In this document: positions 25,885 to 34,992 of the stretch, in pieces | How the letters are laid out: each line of letters begins with the position of its first letter | Numbering within the stretch: the first letter of the stretch is position 1 | NCBI GenBank assembly: GCA_011525035.1 | Contig: WTIZ01000030.1 | Location: 1 to 52,933 of the forward strand | Reading direction: 5' to 3' | Length of the DNA stretch: 52,933 nucleotides | From: Cryomorphaceae bacterium | GTDB lineage: Bacteria > Bacteroidota > Bacteroidia > Flavobacteriales > Schleiferiaceae | The notes under the pieces: generated by a model | The model's database searches: none | The model's input: the letters and a program-made list of their open reading frames with translations, nothing else | What the model was told of the DNA's origin: nothing | Program-made: the position numbers and the translations under genes

Positions 25885-27323
25885 TTTCTGAATACGAATT
25901 TAAAGAGTCCGTTGCGTTCCACCATGAACATAACGAAAAGGTAAGTGAGTCCGAGTCCAATTTTAAGTGAGACATCGCTCAATGGAAAATAGTGAAGGGC
26001 AAAAGCCAAACCGCTTGAAACCACAACAAGCCCTCCAATCTTACTCCAGTTGTAAGGCACCTTGTAGTTGCGGTTTCCCCAGATCAAACTGGCGAAAAAC
26101 ATGGCGGTATACGCAATAAGCGTAGTGATAGCGGCCCCTAGAATTCCCATCTGAGGAATAAGTGCAACATTCCCAACCACTGTAAAGAATAGGCCCACAA
26201 ACGTGATGTAGATGCCGTAGGTGGTCTTGTCGCTCACCTTATACCACATGTTCAGATTTGTGTTGATGCCAAGAACGACATTGGCGAGCAGTAGAATTGG
26301 CACCAAATGAAGGCCGACCCAAAACTTCTCATCAACAAAGAATTTCAAGTAATCCAACCCTGCGATGATCAGGACAAAGCCCACACACATCACCCAGGCA
26401 AAACCTTCCATGACTTTCGCCATTTTTTCTTTTCCATCGCCCAGGTTGGCGTTTTTGAAAAAGAAAGGCTCGGCAGCATATCTGAAGGCTTGGTTGAACA
26501 GCACCAAGAAAATCGAAATCTTATAGACTGCCCCATAAATACCCACACCCTGCGCCCAACTGTCCTGTGGAAGTAAATATTTGAGCAATTGGCGATCGAG
26601 CATCTCGTTGGCAATCCCGGCCAATCCACCAATCAAAAGTGGAATTCCAAAGGCCAACAATCCTTTGGTATACTTTCTTTCAAGACTGAATTTGAATCCT
26701 CTAAACGTGGGCAGAAGGAGCACAAACATCAAGATAGACGCCCAAAGGTTTGCAATGAAAATGTATTGAACGCCCCTCAGTTCGTGTGTGAACCAAGGCG
26801 TCGCCTCATTCAATTCCCACAACGCGGGCAAGAAGAAGTACAGGTTTACCAAGACGTTTGAGAAAATCAAGGCCAATTTTATTCCAGCGAATCGAACGGC
26901 TTTATTTTGTCTTCTGAGTCGAGCAAAGGGAATGGCGGCCAGTGCATCCAAGGCCAAAATGGCAAACAGATAGCCCAAATATTCCGGTGTGTCCTCATAC
27001 CGCAAGGCACCTAGCAACGTATTCTGACCAAAGTAAGTGAGTACCCCAAGGGCGCCGAGGACGACTAAAATCATAGTGATGGAAGTCCCAAAGACCTTGC
27101 GCTCGTCCCAGCCTTCTTTTTCGCTAAATCTGAAATAGGCCGTTTCCATACCGAACGTACAGATGACAATGAGAAAGGCAATAAGGCTGTAGAAATCTAC
27201 ATTGACCCCGTATTCCGATTGGCTTAAAACTGCGGTTTGCAGGGGCACCAACAAGAAGTTGATCATGCGCCCTAAAATGCTGCTCAATCCGTAAATCGCC
27301 GTTTGTCCGGCGAGCTGTTTCAT
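25881..27323 (-). CDS. Polysaccharide flippase-like membrane protein (MATE/MOP superfamily)
   Basis: A 480-residue integral membrane protein with about twelve to fourteen hydrophobic helices, of the oligosaccharide/lipid-linked sugar flippase type (Wzx/RfbX-like, polysaccharide biosynthesis family). It begins [20 protein letters not shown], a common start for this family. The ATG at 27323 is preferred to a GTG at 27335 because a perfect -7 box ends at 27340 and the GTG would be almost at the transcript start. It heads the long minus-strand operon that includes dut, a sugar nucleotidyltransferase and EnvC, linking surface glycan export and cell wall work. Confidence 0.88.
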   Translation of the reverse strand: MKQLAGQTAIYGLSSILGRMINFLLVPLQTAVLSQSEYGVNVDFYSLIAFLIVICTFGMETAYFRFSEKEGWDERKVFGTSITMILVVLGALGVLTYFGQNTLLGALRYEDTPEYLGYLFAILALDALAAIPFARLRRQNKAVRFAGIKLALIFSNVLVNLYFFLPALWELNEATPWFTHELRGVQYIFIANLWASILMFVLLLPTFRGFKFSLERKYTKGLLAFGIPLLIGGLAGIANEMLDRQLLKYLLPQDSWAQGVGIYGAVYKISIFLVLFNQAFRYAAEPFFFKNANLGDGKEKMAKVMEGFAWVMCVGFVLIIAGLDYLKFFVDEKFWVGLHLVPILLLANVVLGINTNLNMWYKVSDKTTYGIYITFVGLFFTVVGNVALIPQMGILGAAITTLIAYTAMFFASLIWGNRNYKVPYNWSKIGGLVVVSSGLAFALHYFPLSDVSLKIGLGLTYLFVMFMVERNGLFKFVFRK

Positions 27324-27339
27324 ACCGTTACTCACACCT

Positions 27340-27347
27340 CAAATATA
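27340..27347 (-). promoter_or_regulatory. -7 promoter box for the flippase operon
   Basis: The minus strand reads TATATTTG, a perfect TAnnTTTG element, ending 16 bases before the ATG at 27323. It lies back-to-back with a perfect plus-strand box 12 bases away, so two divergent promoters share this 65-base gap. Confidence 0.58.
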
Positions 27348-27359
27348 GCCTTTGGGTCG

Positions 27360-27367
27360 TACCTTTG
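27360..27367 (+). promoter_or_regulatory. -7 promoter box for the M28 peptidase operon
   Basis: TACCTTTG is a perfect TAnnTTTG element ending 21 bases before the ATG at 27389. It overlaps an in-frame TTG at 27365, which rules that codon out as the start. Confidence 0.58.
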
Positions 27368-27388
27368 GGCGACCTTAATAATGAACTC

Positions 27389-29056
27389 ATGAACAAGCGA
27401 TTTATTGTACCTATTCTCGCCCTAGTATTTACCCTACCTGTAAAGGCACAAGAAGTAGCTATCGATAAGGAGGCTCCCAAGCGCATGCAACGGGATCTAT
27501 TCTTCCTCGCATCAGATTCCCTCAAGGGCCGTCTGCCTGGAACTCCTGGAAGTGATATTGCACGTGATTTCATTGAGCAGCGCATGGCTGAATTTGGTCT
27601 GGAGCCCTACGGTGAAAACGGCTACCGCCAAGCCTTTCCAGTACCAGAATATGCTACTGTAGATTACGATCAGACGGGCCTTAAATTGGGCAAAAAAGTC
27701 CTCGTTCCTCATGTGGATTTCTACCCCGTGGCCTACAGCGGCAATGGTGAAATCTCCGGAAAAACGCTGAGCATAGGATACGGTATCGTTAAAGAAGACG
27801 GTTCCTATAACGATTACCAAGGCAAGGACCTTGAAGGTAAAATAGCCGTACTCAACGTTAGTTCTCCAGACGGCGTTCACCCGCACAGCGCTTATGCAGC
27901 CTACCATAGCGTGAACCAACGACTTAAACTTGCTAAAGCCAAAGGTGCAGCTGCAGTGCTCCTGATCAACCCTGAAAAAACGGCCTCGGACGTTCCTGAA
28001 TTTTTCAAGGCTATCAACTCCATCGACATTCCAGTACTCTTTGTGCGCAATGAGGCAGCCGCTGAAAAATTGGCCAAGAAATCCCAAAAAGTGAGCCTCG
28101 CCGTAAGCATGAAAGAGCGCTATAGCACGGGATACAACCTCGCCGGATTCGTTAACAATAACAAGGCGCGCACAGTCGTCCTTGGTGCCCACTACGACCA
28201 CATCGGTTTGGGCGGCGAAAACAGCTTGTACAAAGGCGCTCCGGCCATCCACAACGGCGCGGACGACAACGGTTCGGGCACCACGCTTTTGCTCGAAGCG
28301 ATCCGCTACTACGGCAAGCGTCAGGACACCAACTACAACTACGTCATCCTTTTCTTCAGCGCCGAAGAAAGTGGCCTCATCGGCTCGAAATACTTCACTG
28401 AGCACCCGACCTTCCCATTGGAAACGGTAGAATACATGATCAATTTTGATATGGTGGGTCGCCTCCGCGATAACCGCCTCCAAGTTTCCGGAACAGGTAC
28501 CGCCGAGCAGTGGGATGAAATCCTAGACGCGCCCATCCACGACCTCGACATTAAGAAAGATCCTGCCGGTGTAGGCCCTTCAGACCACACCTCGTTCTAC
28601 TACAAAAACCTACCGGTACTTCACCTGTTCACAGGAACACACGAAGACTACCACAAACCGGCCGACGATGCTGATAAGGTGAATTACAAGGGCATGGCAA
28701 AATTGGCTTCGATGGTCTACACCATTACCGCGCGTACGTCTTCCTACGAACGCCTAAACTTCCAGAAAACAACCAGTGCAGAGCAGAAAACCACACCGCG
28801 TTTCTCTGTGACACTCGGCGTTGTACCGGATTACTTATTTGGTGGACCTGGCCTTAAGATTGACGGTGCTACCGAGGGCCGTCCGGCCGCGAACGCGGGC
28901 ATGAAGGCGGGAGACATCGTTTTGAAAATAGGTGACTTTACCATCGATGATATCTATGCCTACATGGGGGCCCTGGGCGCCTTCAAGAAGGGCGATACCA
29001 CCACCATCGTTTACAAGCGTGGGGATGAAGAGATAGAAGCAGAAATCACTTTTTAA
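27389..29056 (+). CDS. Exported M28-family metallopeptidase with PA and PDZ domains
   Basis: A 555-residue two-zinc aminopeptidase-like enzyme with a signal peptide (MNKRFIVPILALVFTLPVKA). The order is N-terminal M28 part, an inserted PA domain (about 95-235), the catalytic core and a C-terminal PDZ domain (about 470-555). The metal ligands are visible: GAHYDHIGLG, NGADDNGSGTT, the glutamates in FFSAEESGLIGSKYF, NFDMVGR and GPSDHTSFY. The middle of the gene, about 28100-28700, is visibly richer in G and C (about 59 percent in one 120-base piece counted by hand). It overlaps gpsA by one base (TAATG). It likely trims peptides in the periplasm or outside the cell. Confidence 0.93.
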   Translation: MNKRFIVPILALVFTLPVKAQEVAIDKEAPKRMQRDLFFLASDSLKGRLPGTPGSDIARDFIEQRMAEFGLEPYGENGYRQAFPVPEYATVDYDQTGLKLGKKVLVPHVDFYPVAYSGNGEISGKTLSIGYGIVKEDGSYNDYQGKDLEGKIAVLNVSSPDGVHPHSAYAAYHSVNQRLKLAKAKGAAAVLLINPEKTASDVPEFFKAINSIDIPVLFVRNEAAAEKLAKKSQKVSLAVSMKERYSTGYNLAGFVNNNKARTVVLGAHYDHIGLGGENSLYKGAPAIHNGADDNGSGTTLLLEAIRYYGKRQDTNYNYVILFFSAEESGLIGSKYFTEHPTFPLETVEYMINFDMVGRLRDNRLQVSGTGTAEQWDEILDAPIHDLDIKKDPAGVGPSDHTSFYYKNLPVLHLFTGTHEDYHKPADDADKVNYKGMAKLASMVYTITARTSSYERLNFQKTTSAEQKTTPRFSVTLGVVPDYLFGGPGLKIDGATEGRPAANAGMKAGDIVLKIGDFTIDDIYAYMGALGAFKKGDTTTIVYKRGDEEIEAEITF

Positions 29057-30057
29057 TGGAGCAGAAATCACATAGCGTTGCAGTCATTGGTGGTGGGTCC
29101 TTCGGGACGGCCCTCACCAAAATCTTTAGTGATACCCTTGGGCATTGCGCCTGGTGGATGCACAACAGTGAAAGTGCGATGCATGTGATGCGCTACCACC
29201 ACAATCCGCGCTATTTGAGTTCCGTTGGATTTAAGCCGGAGGCCATTTCAGTCTTCACCGACATTGAGGCGTGTGTGGCTGAGGCAGATATTGTAGTGCT
29301 TGCAGTGCCAAGCGCGTTTGTCAAGGAGGTGCTGGCAGATTTAGATCCGGCATTGCTCCGCAAAAAGATTGTGGCCACTGCGATCAAGGGGATTATTCCC
29401 GATGAAAACATGATTGTGGGCCGATACTTAAACGAAATTCTTGAAGTTCCAGAAGAGCAGATTGTAGTGATTACTGGCCCTTGTCACGCTGAGGAGATTG
29501 CCCTTGAGCGATTGAGCTACTTAACCGTTGCCGCTAGAGAAAAATCGGTCGCAAAGATGGTTGCGCAATGCATGGAGAGTCACTACATGAAGTGCACCCT
29601 AAGCGACGATTTGTACGGAACTGAGTATGCTGCTGTATTAAAGAATATTTACGCCATTGCCGCTGGGATGTACCACGGTTTGGGCTACGGCGACAACTTC
29701 CAAGCAGTCCTTATGAGCAACGCGGCTCGTGAGATGAACAGGTTTATGAAAGCGGTGAGCGACACCAAGGTGAACATTAACAAGAGTGCCTATCTGGGCG
29801 ATTTATTGGTCACAGGATATAGCCAATTTTCGCGCAACAGAATGCTCGGTAATATGCTGGGCAAGGGGTATACCGTAAAAAGCGCCAAGGCAGAAATGAC
29901 TATGGTTGCCGAGGGGTATTATGCCGTTCCGCTTGTCCATAAGCTTCGCAGAAAACGCGAGGTGAAGATGCCGATCGTGAAGGCTGTTCATGCGGTTTTA
30001 TACGACGGGAAATCGGCGAAAAAAGAGATGGCAAAATTGGCCCAAAAACTAGGTTAA
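29056..30057 (+). CDS. gpsA: NAD(P)H-dependent glycerol-3-phosphate dehydrogenase
   Basis: Reduces dihydroxyacetone phosphate to sn-glycerol-3-phosphate for membrane lipids. The 333-residue protein has the Rossmann motif VIGGGSFGTAL at 10-20, the segment VLAVPSAFVKEVL, the catalytic lysine in AVLKNIYAIAAGM, and GDLLVTGYSQFSRNRMLG. The NAD motif uses GGGSFG where most have GAGSWG. The start overlaps the peptidase stop by one base. Confidence 0.92.
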   Translation: MEQKSHSVAVIGGGSFGTALTKIFSDTLGHCAWWMHNSESAMHVMRYHHNPRYLSSVGFKPEAISVFTDIEACVAEADIVVLAVPSAFVKEVLADLDPALLRKKIVATAIKGIIPDENMIVGRYLNEILEVPEEQIVVITGPCHAEEIALERLSYLTVAAREKSVAKMVAQCMESHYMKCTLSDDLYGTEYAAVLKNIYAIAAGMYHGLGYGDNFQAVLMSNAAREMNRFMKAVSDTKVNINKSAYLGDLLVTGYSQFSRNRMLGNMLGKGYTVKSAKAEMTMVAEGYYAVPLVHKLRRKREVKMPIVKAVHAVLYDGKSAKKEMAKLAQKLG

Positions 30058-30107
30058 GCTCAAAACTTTGAAGAAATGAGGGCGTTACTTAGGCAGAACA
30101 ACACGAA

Positions 30108-30845
30108 ATGAAACGTATTCTAACCATATTCTTTTTTGCCCTAGCAACCACGCTTGCGGCCCAAGATGCTTCAACGATTTTAAAAAAGAGCGAGGCCTAC
30201 TTACGCGGTGCGCAGAGCACAGCCGAAGTGAGTATTACTACGGTTCGGCCTGGTTGGCAACGTACCATGGATGCGAAGCTTTGGAACAAGGGTACCGATA
30301 TGAGCTGCATCTTAATTACTGGACCTAAACGTGATGCGGGTACAGTTTTTATGAAGAATGGTGAAGACATATGGAATTATGTCCCTGCGATCAAAAAGTT
30401 GGTGGCCTTGCCTGCGGCATTGGTTCAAAACTGGATGGGTACGGACATTTCAAACGACGCCTTGATTAATGCGGGTGCCTTGACGGTCGATTACACCCCT
30501 GAGATTACAGGTTCTAAGCAGGTGGCGGGAGCAGATTGCTGGGTATTGGAATTGACACCAAAGCCTGATGCACCGGTCGTCTGGGGTAGAATAGTTGCCT
30601 ACATCGATAAAGCTACATTCGTACAATTGGGCGGAGAGTTTTACGACGAAGACGAATTTTTAATTACTGAAATGCAAGCCTCTGAGTTGACCAATTTTGA
30701 CGGTCGTAAACTTCCAAAAGTCATTAAGATGATCCCTGCGGAGGATCCAGAGAGCTATACGGAGATTCGTTACAGTTATGTGGACTTTACCACACCTATA
30801 CCGGATAGTTTCTTTACCAAGGCCAACATCAAAAACGTGAAATAA
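30108..30845 (+). CDS. LolA-like outer-membrane lipoprotein-sorting protein
   Basis: A 245-residue exported protein with a signal peptide ending near TLAAQ. The body matches the LolA-like family (outer membrane lipoprotein-sorting proteins): MDAKLWNKGTDMSCILI, TVFMKNGEDIWNYVP and YTEIRYSYVDFTTPIPDSFF. It differs from classical LolA in lacking an obvious partner LolB here, but the next three genes are an ABC transporter of the LolCDE/MacB type. The stop overlaps the first permease by one base (TAATG). It may carry a lipid or lipoprotein extracted by that transporter. Confidence 0.87.
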   Translation: MKRILTIFFFALATTLAAQDASTILKKSEAYLRGAQSTAEVSITTVRPGWQRTMDAKLWNKGTDMSCILITGPKRDAGTVFMKNGEDIWNYVPAIKKLVALPAALVQNWMGTDISNDALINAGALTVDYTPEITGSKQVAGADCWVLELTPKPDAPVVWGRIVAYIDKATFVQLGGEFYDEDEFLITEMQASELTNFDGRKLPKVIKMIPAEDPESYTEIRYSYVDFTTPIPDSFFTKANIKNVK

Positions 30846-32056
30846 TGCTCAAGCTTGCTTGGCGCAACATATGGAGGAACAAGGGACGGAGCGTCATCAC
30901 CATCGCTGCGGTAATGTTCTGTGTCATCTTCGCCGTTGTGTTGCGCAGTTTCCAAGTCGGCGTTTGGGAGAACATGATCCACGAAATCGTCGGCAATAAT
31001 TTCGGCTATCTTCAGATTCATGAGGATGGATTTTGGGCCGACCAGAGTTTGGACCGTACTATGGATCTCGGTGCAGTGAATAGCGAAGAGCTACTTGCCG
31101 TCGACGGTGTGGACCGATTGATCCCAAGAATGGAAAGTTTTTCGCTGCTGTACCACGGCAGCAACACGAAAGGCTCACTGGTGATGGGAATAGATCCTGC
31201 CGTGGAATTGCCGGGTTTGCAGCTGGACGACATCTTGTTAGAAGGACGTAGTTTTTCTAGGGACGATAGTGTGATCGTGGTCAGTGAGGGCTTGGCAAAA
31301 TATTTTAATGTGGGTCTTGGCGATACTTTGTTGTTCATGGGTCAAGGCTATCATGGCGCTACGGCATATGGTGCTTTTCCAATAGGTGGTATTGCAAGAA
31401 TGACCAATCCGGAGTTGAACAAGCAGTTGGTTTTAATGCCTTTACAGAAAGCTCAATACATGTACAACTGTACCGATCGAGCCACCACTCTTGTTGTGGC
31501 CGTGGACAAAGATTCTGATTACGAGGCGATAGGCGCAGCACTCAAAGGTTCAGGAGCTGAAGGGTTAGAGGTATTAGAGTGGAAGGAGTTGTTCCCAGAA
31601 ATCATTCAGACCATTGAGGTGGACATGGCCGGTGGGCGCATCTTCGTGACCATTCTCTATTTCATCATCTCATTTGTATTGTTGGGTACCGTCATTATGA
31701 TGGTTGCTGAACGCCAGCGTGAGTTTGGAATTTTGGTCAGTATAGGGATGAAGAAAACCAAATTGGCCTTTGTGACTTTACTAGAAAACATCATGCTCAT
31801 CATGGGTGGAGCCATCGTTGGTATGGCGGTAGTTAAGCCGGTCCAATTCTATTTTAAGTACAACCCCATCGACCTCAGTGGTCAGATGAAAGAAGCTATT
31901 GAGCAGTACAATTTCGAGCCCAAACTCTACACCACCACTTCCTTTATCATCAACCTCAATCATGGGACGATCATCTTTATCATTGGAGTGTTGGTGAGTT
32001 TATATGCAGTGGTAAAAATCATGAAGTTGAATCCGATAGAAAGCATGCGATCATGA
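30845..32056 (+). CDS. ABC transporter permease (FtsX/LolC-like)
   Basis: A 403-residue inner-membrane permease: one N-terminal helix after MLKLAWRNIWRNKGRS, a large periplasmic domain (about 42-265), then three helices, with the FtsX-type loop VAERQREFGILVSIGMKKTKL. It pairs with the next permease to form a heterodimer driven by the ATPase that follows. LolC/E, MacB-type and lipid exporters all share this layout, so the cargo is open. It overlaps its neighbours by one and four bases. Confidence 0.9.
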   Translation: MLKLAWRNIWRNKGRSVITIAAVMFCVIFAVVLRSFQVGVWENMIHEIVGNNFGYLQIHEDGFWADQSLDRTMDLGAVNSEELLAVDGVDRLIPRMESFSLLYHGSNTKGSLVMGIDPAVELPGLQLDDILLEGRSFSRDDSVIVVSEGLAKYFNVGLGDTLLFMGQGYHGATAYGAFPIGGIARMTNPELNKQLVLMPLQKAQYMYNCTDRATTLVVAVDKDSDYEAIGAALKGSGAEGLEVLEWKELFPEIIQTIEVDMAGGRIFVTILYFIISFVLLGTVIMMVAERQREFGILVSIGMKKTKLAFVTLLENIMLIMGGAIVGMAVVKPVQFYFKYNPIDLSGQMKEAIEQYNFEPKLYTTTSFIINLNHGTIIFIIGVLVSLYAVVKIMKLNPIESMRS

Positions 32057-33273
32057 TCTTCAAAGTCGCTTGGCGCAACATTTGGCGCTCCCGAATTCGC
32101 TCCATCATTGTGTTGAGCTCCATTGCCATAGGAATATGGGCGGGACTCCTCATCATTGGATTCTCTTTCGGGATGAACAATGAACGTACAGCGGCAGCAA
32201 TAGGCGCCACCTTAGGTCATAGTCAAGCGCATTCATCAGACTTTCTAGAAGACCCTAGTCCAAGCGCAATCATTGCTCCTGAGGCGTATGAAAATCTCAT
32301 CGCTGCATTGGAAGAGCAGTCTTTTGTGACTGGTTATGCCCCCCGCACGATGCTGCAGGGCATGGTTGCTTCGGCGAAGCAAACGCGCGCCTCAAGAATC
32401 ATCGGTGTAAACGCTGAAAGTGAACGCGCCAACACGACCATTGCGACCTACATGCTCGAGGGCGATTTCTTTGAAACTCGAGTGCGCAAAGGGGTAGTGA
32501 TCAGTGAAAAATTGGCCGAGAAAATGGGGCTTGGAATGAAGAAGAAAATGGTCCTCACCTTTCAGGATCACAACGGAGTCATTCACAAAGCTTCATTCAG
32601 GGTAAGCGGGATCTACAGAACGTTAAACGCAGCGTGGGACGAACTCAATATTTACGTTCAGCAGAAGGACGTCGAACGAATTATCGGCACATCGCTTATC
32701 CATGAGGTGTTGATTAGTTACGATAAGAGTGAAGATACGGAGGAGAAAACAGCTGCGATTAGTGCAAATGTTGCACTACCAACTGTCATCACTTCGTGGA
32801 AGCAAAACAGCCCGGAACTTGGCTTTGCCGACGATATGATGGGCATTATGCTCGTCCTTGTTCTCGGTATTATCATGCTCGCCCTTCTTTTTGGCATCAT
32901 TAACAATATGCTCATGGCGGTACTAGAGCGTCGTAGAGAGTTGGGGATGTTGATGGCTGTGGGTATGAACAAGCGCAAGTTGTTCTTTATGATTTTGATA
33001 GAAACCCTGATGCTTGGTTTAGTGGCGGGGCCGATTGGGATTGTTCTCGGCGACCTAAGTGTTCGTGCCATGATGGAGGTAGGTCTCGATTTGAGTACCA
33101 AAAAAGACGGCCTCGCAGAGCTGGGCATGCAGAGTACAATTTATCCAGAGATTGTACCTGAATATTATGTAATCATCGCTGTAATGGTCATCATGACCGC
33201 ACTTATTGCAGCATTGTTCCCGGCCTATAAGGCATTGAAGTTAAACCCGGTGAGAGCCATTAGAGGAAATTAA
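32053..33273 (+). CDS. ABC transporter permease (FtsX/LolE-like)
   Basis: A 406-residue paralogue of the preceding permease with the same four-helix plan. It starts MIFKVAWRNIWRSRIRSIIV and has the conserved loop VLERRRELGMLMAVGMNKRKL. The shared N-terminal motif AWRNIWR suggests an old duplication. It lies 2 bases before the ATPase gene, which fits a two-permease, one-ATPase complex. Confidence 0.9.
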   Translation: MIFKVAWRNIWRSRIRSIIVLSSIAIGIWAGLLIIGFSFGMNNERTAAAIGATLGHSQAHSSDFLEDPSPSAIIAPEAYENLIAALEEQSFVTGYAPRTMLQGMVASAKQTRASRIIGVNAESERANTTIATYMLEGDFFETRVRKGVVISEKLAEKMGLGMKKKMVLTFQDHNGVIHKASFRVSGIYRTLNAAWDELNIYVQQKDVERIIGTSLIHEVLISYDKSEDTEEKTAAISANVALPTVITSWKQNSPELGFADDMMGIMLVLVLGIIMLALLFGIINNMLMAVLERRRELGMLMAVGMNKRKLFFMILIETLMLGLVAGPIGIVLGDLSVRAMMEVGLDLSTKKDGLAELGMQSTIYPEIVPEYYVIIAVMVIMTALIAALFPAYKALKLNPVRAIRGN

Positions 33274-33275
33274 GT

Positions 33276-33962
33276 ATGAGCAAAGCAGTTATTGAAGTAA
33301 GTGGGCTTCACAAAGTGTACGAAGGCGCTGTTCCTGTAAAGGCAGTAAACGGGATTGATCTGACCATTACCGAAGGCGAGTTTACCGCACTCAAAGGTCC
33401 CTCGGGCTGCGGTAAAACCACACTACTCAATCTTCTTGGTGGTTTAGACCAACCGACTTCGGGATCCATACTCATTGACGGCACCGACATCACAGCACTC
33501 TCAGACAATGAGCTTATTGACTTTAGATTGCACAACATCGGGTTCGTTTTCCAAGCGTATAACCTTATTCCTGTGCTCAGTGCTACCGAGAATGTGAGCT
33601 TCATCATGCTTCTTCAAGATCGCCCTAAGGAAGAGCGATTGGCACGTGCCGAGCAGCTCTTGAAGGCAGTGGGCTTGGAAGGGAAGGAAGATAAGCGTCC
33701 GGGACAGCTCTCCGGGGGGCAGCAGCAACGCGTGGCCGTGGCACGTGCCCTGGCATCTAAGCCGAAATTTGTCTTGGCAGACGAGCCTACCGCGAACTTG
33801 GATTCTGAGAGCACCTCAAAATTGCTAGACATTATGGAGCAGCTGAATGCTCAAGAAAACATGACGTTTGTCTTTGCGACCCACGACGATAGAGTCATTG
33901 CAAAGGCCAAAAGAGTGGTCAGTATCAGCGACGGTAAAGTCATTAGCGATACGGCAAAATAA
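33276..33962 (+). CDS. ABC transporter ATP-binding protein (LolD/MacB-like)
   Basis: A 228-residue ATPase with Walker A GPSGCGKTTL, the signature LSGGQQQRVAVARAL, Walker B FVLADEPTANLD and the H-loop FATHDD. The Q-loop area reads GFVFQAYNLIPVLSATENV, the style of LolD, FtsE and MacB ATPases that power FtsX-type permeases rather than importers. It completes the four-gene LolA-like/ABC unit. Confidence 0.93.
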   Translation: MSKAVIEVSGLHKVYEGAVPVKAVNGIDLTITEGEFTALKGPSGCGKTTLLNLLGGLDQPTSGSILIDGTDITALSDNELIDFRLHNIGFVFQAYNLIPVLSATENVSFIMLLQDRPKEERLARAEQLLKAVGLEGKEDKRPGQLSGGQQQRVAVARALASKPKFVLADEPTANLDSESTSKLLDIMEQLNAQENMTFVFATHDDRVIAKAKRVVSISDGKVISDTAK

Positions 33963-33979
33963 AAGTTAACTTGGCGGGT

Positions 33980-34642
33980 ATGGATGCACCTATGATTCCT
34001 TACCAGCCGTGGCCTTCAAATTCAGAGGAGGCCCTCAAACTCTTCGAACAGTTCGAGAAAAACCTCAGTACCAGACGCAGCGTTCGGGAATATTCTAGTG
34101 CGCCGGTTTCAAAGGAGCAGATCGAAGCATTGATTTCATTAGCAGCGAGTGCGCCGAGCGGTGCCAACAAGCAACCGTGGCACTTTGTAGCCGTTCAAGA
34201 CCCTGAAGTTAAAAAGCAGATTCGCGAGGCAGCTGAAGAAGAGGAAAAAGCCTTTTACGGAGGTCGCGCTTCAGAAGAGTGGCTCGATGATCTCAAGCCC
34301 TTTGCCACGAACTGGCAAAAGCCTTTCCTTGAAGATGCTCCGTGGCTTATCGTAGTGTTTCGCAAGAACTATGATGTGAATGGAGACGGGAGCAAGGCCA
34401 AGAATTACTACGTGCAGGAGAGTGTAGGCATTGCTTGTGGATTCTTAATAGCCGCCATCCATGCAGCAGGGTTAAGCACCCTGACGCATACGCCTTCACC
34501 CATGGGATTCTTGTCAAAAATTCTTGGGCGCCCACAGAACGAAAAGCCCTTTTTATTGCTTCCGGTTGGGTATGCGAAGGATAATGTTGAGGTTCCGGAT
34601 ATCTCTAAAAAAGAATTGGACCAGATCACCGATTTTATCTGA
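33980..34642 (+). CDS. Nitroreductase-family flavoprotein
   Basis: A 220-residue FMN-binding oxidoreductase. It has the family FMN segment STRRSVREYS near the N-terminus, ASAPSGANKQPWHFV and later HTPSPMGFL with GRPQNEKPFLLLPVGYA. The ATG at 33980 is chosen; a TTG three codons earlier and an ATG four codons later are also in frame. It follows the ABC ATPase by 17 bases. The substrate is unknown; the family includes nitro-, quinone- and iodotyrosine-type reductases. Confidence 0.88.
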   Translation: MDAPMIPYQPWPSNSEEALKLFEQFEKNLSTRRSVREYSSAPVSKEQIEALISLAASAPSGANKQPWHFVAVQDPEVKKQIREAAEEEEKAFYGGRASEEWLDDLKPFATNWQKPFLEDAPWLIVVFRKNYDVNGDGSKAKNYYVQESVGIACGFLIAAIHAAGLSTLTHTPSPMGFLSKILGRPQNEKPFLLLPVGYAKDNVEVPDISKKELDQITDFI

Positions 34643-34648
34643 CCTTTG
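34641..34648 (+). promoter_or_regulatory. Possible -7 box before the 108-residue gene
   Basis: GACCTTTG differs from TAnnTTTG only at the first two positions and overlaps the nitroreductase stop. It ends 17 bases before the ATG at 34666, and a TTG lies 22 bases upstream of it (34616-34618). It could give the small gene separate expression, but it is weaker than the perfect boxes. Confidence 0.25.
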
Positions 34649-34665
34649 TCAAAATTCTCAGAGAC

Positions 34666-34992
34666 ATGTTTGAAGGTACCTCTATTCAGTTTGTAGTCGA
34701 TGCAGCAGAAGTTCGCGATGAGCTAAATGCTGGAGGCCTGAATTGGCCAATAATTAAGATTCTTGGTGGTGAGGAAGACGAGGATAAGGATCCTGAGGAC
34801 ATGAGCGTCTCAAATACAGGTGTTGCCATTTACATTGATAGCATTGACCTGATCTTGAAAGAGCGCGTTGAAAAGGCCAAAGAAATTGTTACGACGGTGG
34901 CGCGTATGATTCAATACTTCAACGAGCGCAACGAGACGGCAGTGCTGTTCTTCCACACGAGCTGGCAATCGTATTTGGTCAAGGAGGATTAA
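34666..34992 (+). CDS. Unknown small acidic protein
   Basis: A 108-residue protein I do not recognise. It has no signal peptide or membrane helix. A mixed alpha/beta start (FEGTSIQFVVDAAEVRDEL) is followed by a very acidic loop (GGEEDEDKDPEDMS), a long helix around RVEKAKEIVTTVARMI, and a C-terminus with FFHTSWQSYLV. It follows the nitroreductase by 23 bases. Its stop overlaps the uvrC stop on the other strand by three or four bases, with no terminator between. Coding appears real because of its position in the operon and a well-behaved reading frame. Confidence 0.72.
   Translation: MFEGTSIQFVVDAAEVRDELNAGGLNWPIIKILGGEEDEDKDPEDMSVSNTGVAIYIDSIDLILKERVEKAKEIVTTVARMIQYFNERNETAVLFFHTSWQSYLVKED

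Noticed and set aside
27355-27374. Inverted repeat GGTCG-N10-CGACC in the flippase/M28 gap
   Set aside because: Only five bases per arm and it overlaps the M28 -7 box; not convincing as an operator without conservation data.
27512-28483. A 323-codon open frame antisense to the M28 peptidase
   Set aside because: It is the mirror of a G+C-rich coding region with clear M28 motifs on the plus strand. Its product has no recognisable domain, and no promoter serves it.
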